NCBI RefSeq assembly: GCF_036186745.1
Contig: NZ_CP108086.1
Coordinates: 7,874,001-7,938,000, forward strand
Source: Microbispora hainanensis
Lineage (GTDB): Bacteria; Actinomycetota; Actinomycetes; Streptosporangiales; Streptosporangiaceae
Length of the DNA: 64,000 nt
Reading direction: 5' to 3'
In this document: piece by piece, positions 59,596-64,000 of the stretch
Layout: each line of letters starts with the position of its first letter
Position numbering within the stretch: the first letter of the stretch is position 1
Program-made: the position numbers and the translations under genes
Notes under the pieces: generated by a model
What the model was told of the DNA's origin: nothing
Databases searched by the model: none
The model's input: the letters and a program-made list of their open reading frames with translations, nothing else

Positions 59596-60318
59596 TCAGA
59601 GGACGGCGCAGCCGACGCGTACGGGAACCCGGGGCGACCAGCGGCCGGACACGACGTCCTGGGCCTGCGCGTAGGCGTTGGCCGCCTTGCCGCCACCGGA
59701 GCAGTCGAACACACCGGTCTTCTTGCCGAAGCTGCCGCCGGCGTAGCCGCTGTGCGCGCTCGCGTTCACCGTGCCGCTCCAGTACAGCCTGCCGCTGTTG
59801 TAGCGGATGTAGAGCCTGACCTGGCCGAAGTTGTAGTGGTCGCCGTTGAGCTTGAGGCGCGGGATGTCGTCGACCGAGGTGCGGGTGGAGGTGCCGTCGC
59901 CGTTGTCGACGGGCGGCACGGTGTAACGGCTGATCCACAGCCGGGCCGAGACCCTGCGGTCGGCGGCCTTGGCGTTGTCGGCTTTGGCCTGCGCCCGGAC
60001 GGCGGGGGTGACGCACACGTCGTCGCCGTTGAACGCCTCACGCCAGACGTACCCGTTGACGCAGGTGTGCGGGCCGAACGGGCCGGGGGTCCAGCGGGAG
60101 GCCTTGACGGCGTTGTCGGCCTTGGCCTGCGTGCGGGTCGCGGGGGTGACGCAGACGACGTCGCCGGTGCGGGCCTCACGCCAGACGTAGCCCTCCAGGC
60201 AGGTGTTGGGGCCGAAGTCGCCGCCGGCGGAGGCCGGGCCGGCCATGAGCGTGACGGGGGCGGTGACGGCCAGACCGGAGATCGTGGCGGCGGCCAGACC
60301 GAGCAGGGTGCGCTTCAT
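59596..60318 (-). CDS. Secreted protein with two Cys-paired repeats
   Basis: 240 residues from ATG 60318 (AGGAG upstream). Signal peptide MKRTLLGLAAATISGLAVTA ending near GPASAG. Two repeats follow: FGPNTCLEGYVWREARTGDV-VCVTP and FGPHTCVNGYVWREAFNGDD-VCVTP, each trailed by A-x-RAQAKADNA. Then a C-terminal domain of about 120 residues (LWISRYTVPPVDNGDGTSTR, YNFGQVRLYIRYNSGRLYWS, PRVPVRVGCAVL). The repeats with two Cys each look like small disulfide modules found in actinomycete exported proteins. Function unknown. Confidence 0.78.
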   Translation of the reverse strand: MKRTLLGLAAATISGLAVTAPVTLMAGPASAGGDFGPNTCLEGYVWREARTGDVVCVTPATRTQAKADNAVKASRWTPGPFGPHTCVNGYVWREAFNGDDVCVTPAVRAQAKADNAKAADRRVSARLWISRYTVPPVDNGDGTSTRTSVDDIPRLKLNGDHYNFGQVRLYIRYNSGRLYWSGTVNASAHSGYAGGSFGKKTGVFDCSGGGKAANAYAQAQDVVSGRWSPRVPVRVGCAVL

Positions 60319-60443
60319 GACAGTCTCCTGTGCTGCTGCGGGGGTGAGGGTGCTGGTCGGCGGTCCCGGTCCGGCCGTCGCCGCCGGGTCCGTGCACCTC
60401 AGTGATAGGCGCGCCCGCCTGCACATCCCTTGCCGCAGGCTTT

Positions 60444-60490
60444 CCGCAACCGCCGCAAGCCGCCCGCAACCGCCGCAAGCCGCCCGCAAG
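60444..60490. repeat. 20-bp tandem repeat upstream of the secreted protein gene
   Basis: ccgcaaccgccgcaagccgc occurs about two and a half times between the divergently placed TetR stop and secreted protein start. Confidence 0.75.
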
Positions 60491-60534
60491 CGCCCGCGCC
60501 GCCGGCGGCGTCTGTGGCGTCTGTGGCGTTGTGG

Positions 60535-61083
60535 TCAGGTCCGGACCTCGCACGAGGCCACCCGCGTACGGAGTCCGTCGAGGATGACGATGGTGAGCGC
60601 GTCGTCGGGCCGGGCACCGGGGCGGCACACGGCGACGCTGAGCAGCCCGACGACCTGGCGCGGTGTGATGTCGTCGCGGACGGCACCTTCCCGCTGGGCT
60701 CCCCCGGCCAGGTCTTCGAGCACGGCGTCGAGGTCGCGGACGAGCGGACCCAGCTCCGGATGGGCCTCGGCGCCGTCCGACAGCGACTTGGTCAGGGCCA
60801 GTGGGAGGTCGGCGCCACGCCGGACGCACGCCAGCAGCGCGTCCCACCGGCTCACCGGGCGGGCGGCATGGTCCCGGGCCACGTCGAGCAGGGTCCGCAA
60901 CGCGCCGGCCGCGATCTCCTCCAGCAGCGCCCGCCGGTCCGGGAAGTGACGGTAGAGCGTGCCCACCCCGAGGCCGGCCGCCTGCGCGATCTCCTCCATC
61001 GAGACCTCCGGGCCCCGGGCGGCGAACAGGCCGGCGGCCGCGTCCACGATGAGCGCGCGGTTGCGCCGGGCGTCGGCTCGCAC
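60535..61083 (-). CDS. TetR-family regulator
   Basis: 182 residues from GTG 61083 (GGAGAG five bases upstream; TTG 61095 in frame). HTH: LIVDAAAGLFAARGPEVSME, EIAQAAGLGVGTLYRHFPDR. It is divergent from the LLM oxidoreductase gene and likely controls it. Confidence 0.9.
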   Translation of the reverse strand: MRADARRNRALIVDAAAGLFAARGPEVSMEEIAQAAGLGVGTLYRHFPDRRALLEEIAAGALRTLLDVARDHAARPVSRWDALLACVRRGADLPLALTKSLSDGAEAHPELGPLVRDLDAVLEDLAGGAQREGAVRDDITPRQVVGLLSVAVCRPGARPDDALTIVILDGLRTRVASCEVRT

Positions 61084-61095
61084 AGGTCTCTCCAA

Positions 61096-61169
61096 ACCGG
61101 AATCCGAGGTTCAGCTTATTGTAGGGTGCGCACCTGGAAGCGGAATTTCCGATTCACGTTGGAGGCGCG
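61096..61169. promoter_or_regulatory. TetR/LLM divergent control region
   Basis: Contains the 11-base palindrome CGGAATTTCCG at 61141-61151 and a looser AACC...GGTT inverted repeat near 61097-61112. Either could bind the TetR protein. Confidence 0.5.
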
Positions 61170-62102
61170 ATGCGACTCGGAGTGCTCGCCGGAGGGAACG
61201 GCCTGGGCCTGGACGAGCTGATCGGGCAGGTGCGCGAGGCGGCCGGGGCCGGCCTCGACAGCGCCTACTTCAGTCAGGTCCTGTCGTGGGACGCCGTCAC
61301 GCTCGCGGCGCTCGCCGCCCGCGAGGTGCCCGGGATCGCCGTCGGCACGGCGGTGACCCAGACCTACCCGAGACATCCCCTGGCGCTCGCCGGGCAGGCG
61401 CTCACCGCCCAGGCCGCCAGCGGCAACCGCTTCACGCTCGGCATCGGGCCGAGTCACGGGCCGCTCATCGAGACCCACTTCGGCCTGTCGTACGACCGGC
61501 CGGCACGGCACGTCCGCGAATACCTGTCCGCTCTGGTGCCGCTGCTGCGGGGCGAGCAGGTCGACTACCACGGGGAGACGCTGACCGCGGCGGGGCGGGT
61601 CATGGTGCCCGGCGCCGAGCCGCCGCCGGTCCTGCTGGCCGCCCTCGGGCCGGTCATGCTGCGGATGGCCGGCGAACTCGCCGACGGCGCGGTGACCGTC
61701 TGGACCGGCCCGGAGACGATCGCCCGCCATGTGACACCGGCGGTCACCCGCGCCGCCGCGGCCGCCGGACGGCCGCGGCCACGCGTCGTCGCCGGTCTGA
61801 TCATGAGTGTGACCGCCGACCCCGAGGGCGTACGACGCCGGGTCGCGGAGTCCCTCGGACCCGCCGGCAACCTGCCCAGCTACCGGGCGATGCTGGACCG
61901 CCAGGGCAAATCGGGGGTGGAGGAGACGATCGTGGCCGGGGACGAGCCGGCGGTCGAGCAGGCCGTGCGGGCCTATGCGGAGGCGGGCGTGACCGAACTC
62001 GTGGTGAGCCTCTTCGGAGACCCTCACGAGCGCGCACGAACCCTCGGCCTCCTGGGCGCGCTGCGCGGGCCGCGTGGCGATGCTCAGGGCGATGCTCAGT
62101 AG
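61170..62102 (+). CDS. LLM-class F420-dependent oxidoreductase
   Basis: 310 residues. MRLGVLAGGNGLGLDELIGQ, AGLDSAYFSQVLSWDAVTLA, VPGIAVGTAVTQTYPRHPLA, SGNRFTLGIGPSHGPLIETH, FGLSYDRPARHVREYLSALV: TIM barrel of the TIGR03564-type F420 subgroup. It probably reduces or oxidises a small molecule with F420. Ribosome site GGAGG at 61161. The last codons are a tandem GDAQ-GDAQ and the stop overlaps the end of the convergent VOC gene. Confidence 0.9.
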   Translation: MRLGVLAGGNGLGLDELIGQVREAAGAGLDSAYFSQVLSWDAVTLAALAAREVPGIAVGTAVTQTYPRHPLALAGQALTAQAASGNRFTLGIGPSHGPLIETHFGLSYDRPARHVREYLSALVPLLRGEQVDYHGETLTAAGRVMVPGAEPPPVLLAALGPVMLRMAGELADGAVTVWTGPETIARHVTPAVTRAAAAAGRPRPRVVAGLIMSVTADPEGVRRRVAESLGPAGNLPSYRAMLDRQGKSGVEETIVAGDEPAVEQAVRAYAEAGVTELVVSLFGDPHERARTLGLLGALRGPRGDAQGDAQ

Positions 62103-62488
62103 GACTGGAGCTCCAGCAGGTTGCCGTCGGGGTCGCGCAGGTGGGCGGTGCGGCAGGTCGGCCCCCATTCGGGCCGGGGGCTCGGCGGCGCCACGATCCG
62201 GCCGCCGGCGGCGGCCCCCACGGCGGCGGCCTTGTCGACGTCGTCCACGGTGAGGACCAGCATAATGCCGTCGTGTCCACCGTCGAGGTCCACGCCGATG
62301 ACCGTGGCGAGCATCTCGCGGTCGAGCAGGGCCAGCACCCCTTCGCCGTCCCGGTCCCAGTTGGCGTACGGACCGGTCTCCGCGCCCTTGGCGAGGCGCG
62401 CGCCCGCCACCTCGGTGAGCAGGCCGTCGTAGAAGCGGAAGCACTCGGCGAATCGGGAGGCGAGCACGCGAGGATAGAGAGCGTCCAT
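62096..62488 (-). CDS. VOC (glyoxalase/dioxygenase-fold) protein
   Basis: 130 residues. Paired beta-alpha-beta modules: DALYPRVLASRFAECFRFYD, GEGVLALLDREMLATVIGVD, GGHDGIMLVLTVDDVDKAAA, PTCRTAHLRDPDGNLLELQS with the metal-ligand Glu at the end. Enzyme or antibiotic-binding role unknown. It faces a MarR regulator across 32 bases and converges with the LLM gene, overlapping seven bases. Confidence 0.88.
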   Translation of the reverse strand: MDALYPRVLASRFAECFRFYDGLLTEVAGARLAKGAETGPYANWDRDGEGVLALLDREMLATVIGVDLDGGHDGIMLVLTVDDVDKAAAVGAAAGGRIVAPPSPRPEWGPTCRTAHLRDPDGNLLELQSY

Positions 62489-62497
62489 GGGAATCCC

Positions 62498-62531
62498 TTG
62501 GTAGGCACCAACGATTGGATATGTCCTATCC
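62498..62531. promoter_or_regulatory. MarR-type operator palindromes
   Basis: TTGGTAGGCACCAA (62498-62511) and GGATA-tgtcc-TATCC (62517-62531) are inverted repeats packed in the short VOC-MarR gap. The second covers the first possible MarR start codon. Confidence 0.68.
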
Positions 62532-62997
62532 TGCTCCCGTGAGCGACGTGCCGCAACTTCCCCCGTCCCTGCTCGGGATCACCGCGTTCCTGCTCTCGAA
62601 GGTGGGCATCGCCGGACGGCGCCGCATGGGCGACCGGCTCCGCGCGCACGGCATCGGCCTGTGGGACATGGCCGTGCTGGCCGCGCTGCGCGACTTCGGC
62701 CCGGCGTCCCAGCGCGAGCTCGGCGCCCGGCTGGGCATCGACCCCAGCGACCTCGTGGCGGTGATGGACACGCTCGTGCCGCTCGGCCTCGTGGAGCGCG
62801 AGCGCGACCCCGACGACCGGCGGCGCTACCGGGTGGCCGTCAGCCCCGAGGGCCGGGCCACGCTGGAGGCGGCCCTGCGCGAGGCCGCAGAGGTGCGCGA
62901 CGACCTGCTGGCCGCCCTGGACGAGGACGAGCGGGCGACCCTCCACGCGCTGCTCAGGAAGGCGTACGCCGGGCTGGAGCCGCGGGCCCGGGCCTGA
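62521..62997 (+). CDS. MarR-family regulator
   Basis: 158 residues from ATG 62521 (GTG 62539 is a good alternative because an inverted repeat overlaps the ATG). Winged helix: DMAVLAALRDFGPASQRELG, ARLGIDPSDLVAVMDTLVPL, GLVERERDPDDRRRYRVAVS. It likely represses the divergent VOC gene and itself. Confidence 0.9.
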   Translation: MSYPAPVSDVPQLPPSLLGITAFLLSKVGIAGRRRMGDRLRAHGIGLWDMAVLAALRDFGPASQRELGARLGIDPSDLVAVMDTLVPLGLVERERDPDDRRRYRVAVSPEGRATLEAALREAAEVRDDLLAALDEDERATLHALLRKAYAGLEPRARA

Positions 62998-63131
62998 GCT
63001 CCCTCCGGAGGCCGCGCGGCGGTCGCGGACGGTCTCCGACGGCGGCGCGGTCTTCGCGGCGAAGCGGCGGCGGACCGGCTTCGAGCGGCGAAGCGGCTGT
63101 GGGGCCGCGGCGGGGCGGGCTCAGGGGCGGC

Positions 63132-63845
63132 TCAGGGGGCGGTGAGCCAGACGTAGCCGGCGAAGCGCCCGGTGCGCCGCTCCCGGCGGTAGGAGTAGAG
63201 GCCGGCGGTCTCGATCGTGCAGCGGTCGTCGTGCCGGACGTCGGCGACGCCGGCCCGGGCGAGCTGGGCCGCGATCCCGGCCCGGATGTCGAGCGCGGGC
63301 GTGCCCTGCCGGGTCCGCGACCGGGTCTCGGGCACGCGGGCGGCGACGCGCTCGCACAGGTCCTCCGGCACCTCGTAGCACAGGCCGCAGGCCGACGGCC
63401 CGATCACGGCCGTCATCCGCTCCGGCCGGGCGCCCCGCGCGGCCATCGCCTCGACCAGGGCGGGCACCACGCCCGCCTCGGTGCCCGGCCGCCCGGAGTG
63501 CGCGCCGCCGACCAGGCCGGCCACCGGGTCGGCCACGAGCACGGGCGCGCAGTCGGCGACCAGGACCGCCAGGCCGAGCCCGGGACGGTCGGTGAACACC
63601 GCGTCCAGCGCGGGCGGCTCCTCCCCGAACGGCTCCTCCACGTAGGCGACGTCGGTCCCGTGGACCTGGCGCATGAAGACCACGCGGTCGAGCCCGAACT
63701 CCGCGGCCGTCTTCGCCCGGTTCTCGGCGACCGCCGCCGGGTCGTCCCCCACCGCCCCGCCGAGGTTGCGCGTGCCGTACGGCCCGGTGCTCACGCCGCC
63801 GTGCCGGTCGGTGAAGGCCATCCGCACCCGATCGATCACAATCAC
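63132..63845 (-). CDS. pgeF: Peptidoglycan editing factor PgeF / laccase-domain protein
   Basis: 237 residues from GTG 63845. YfiH-type motifs: FTDRHGGVSTGPYGTRNLGG, VVFMRQVHGTDVAYVEEPFG, VLVADCAPVLVADPVAGLVG, GGAHSGRPGTEAGVVPALVE, IGPSACGLCYEVPEDL, whose His and Cys residues bind zinc. Relatives hydrolyse wrong UDP-MurNAc-Ser to protect peptidoglycan, or act on purine nucleosides. In one subtle change, AHSGRPG stands where AHAGWRG is usual. It is divergent from the alcohol dehydrogenase gene. Confidence 0.9.
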   Translation of the reverse strand: MIVIDRVRMAFTDRHGGVSTGPYGTRNLGGAVGDDPAAVAENRAKTAAEFGLDRVVFMRQVHGTDVAYVEEPFGEEPPALDAVFTDRPGLGLAVLVADCAPVLVADPVAGLVGGAHSGRPGTEAGVVPALVEAMAARGARPERMTAVIGPSACGLCYEVPEDLCERVAARVPETRSRTRQGTPALDIRAGIAAQLARAGVADVRHDDRCTIETAGLYSYRRERRTGRFAGYVWLTAP

Positions 63846-63879
63846 CCGATTAGCGTACGACCCGGGAAAGGAGCGTGAC

Positions 63880-64000
63880 ATGCGCGCGGTTGTGTACGAG
63901 GAGTTCGGCGGGCGGGCCGAGGTGCGCGAGGTGGCGGACCCGGTGGCGCCGCCGGACGGCGTCGTGATCAGGGTCGAGGCGACCGGGGCGTGCCGCAGCG
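63880..64000 (+). CDS. Zinc-type alcohol dehydrogenase, N-terminal end only
   Basis: ATG 63880 with GAAAGGAG six bases upstream reads MRAVVYEEFGGRAEVREVAD, VVIRVEATGACRS up to the window edge. The V-x-A-x-G-x-C-R/H-S segment is where the first zinc ligand Cys sits in medium-chain dehydrogenases. Confidence 0.85.
   Translation, partial: MRAVVYEEFGGRAEVREVADPVAPPDGVVIRVEATGACRS

Overview
The window is GC-rich actinobacterial chromosome (roughly 70% GC by eye). It carries an SsgB sporulation regulator, several F420/luciferase-like oxidoreductases, a cytochrome P450, a PAPS sulfotransferase and an integrative element of the actinomycete AICE type. Together with the frequent cgtacg arginine/tyrosine codon runs this suggests a spore-forming filamentous actinomycete, perhaps Streptosporangiales. 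That placement is an inference; no rRNA or marker gene is present to fix it.

Layout. 1-3343 is ordinary chromosome (amino-acid permease end, SAM methyltransferase, MFS exporter). 3344-12326 is a decayed accessory island. It holds a small gene with an internal stop, a frameshifted Imm10-type immunity gene, and a visibly lower-GC cassette of three genes in tandem: a zinc-ribbon membrane protein, a Cap12/Pycsar-type TIR protein and a two-TM macro-domain protein. After the cassette come an IS1634-type element sitting between two 579-bp direct copies of the macro-gene 3' region, and an IS256-type element that cut an acetyltransferase gene. 12376-17866 is a stripped integrative element in a tRNA-Val(CAC) gene with 45-bp att repeats. 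It has Xis and a frameshifted tyrosine integrase, the 3' part of a replication initiator, and two IS elements (IS3, IS110). The island and this element abut, with the original tRNA terminator at 12327-12356 marking the old chromosome edge.

18360-64000 is core or soft-core chromosome: ssgB, DUF305/LVIVD lipoproteins, pabC-pabB, LysR with its divergent dehydrogenase, hutH, an ArsR-type regulator, tRNA-Gly/Cys/Val, a double RlaP nucleotidyltransferase, LLM-hemerythrin fusion, P450, MFS, anti-sigma-type kinase, sulfotransferase, beta-propeller proteins, gnd, a DHA2 exporter with divergent TetR, a rhomboid protease, an orphan histidine kinase, a Ski2-type helicase, a TRAP-TAXI transporter relic, a DprA-like/ComF-like pair, an ABC exporter, dusB, an ACT protein, a second tRNA-Gly/Cys pair, PAP2, a secreted Cys-repeat protein, TetR/LLM and MarR/VOC divergent pairs, pgeF and the start of a zinc alcohol dehydrogenase.

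Most distinctive is the three-gene cassette at 4567-7921. The TIR and TM-macro genes match the parts list of type II Thoeris. The upstream membrane protein ends in, and the TIR protein begins with, the same short glycine/beta-type motif, an arrangement like the receptor-effector tail pairs of bacterial amyloid-type signalling. I infer a three-component anti-phage or stress-signalling system of unusual composition.
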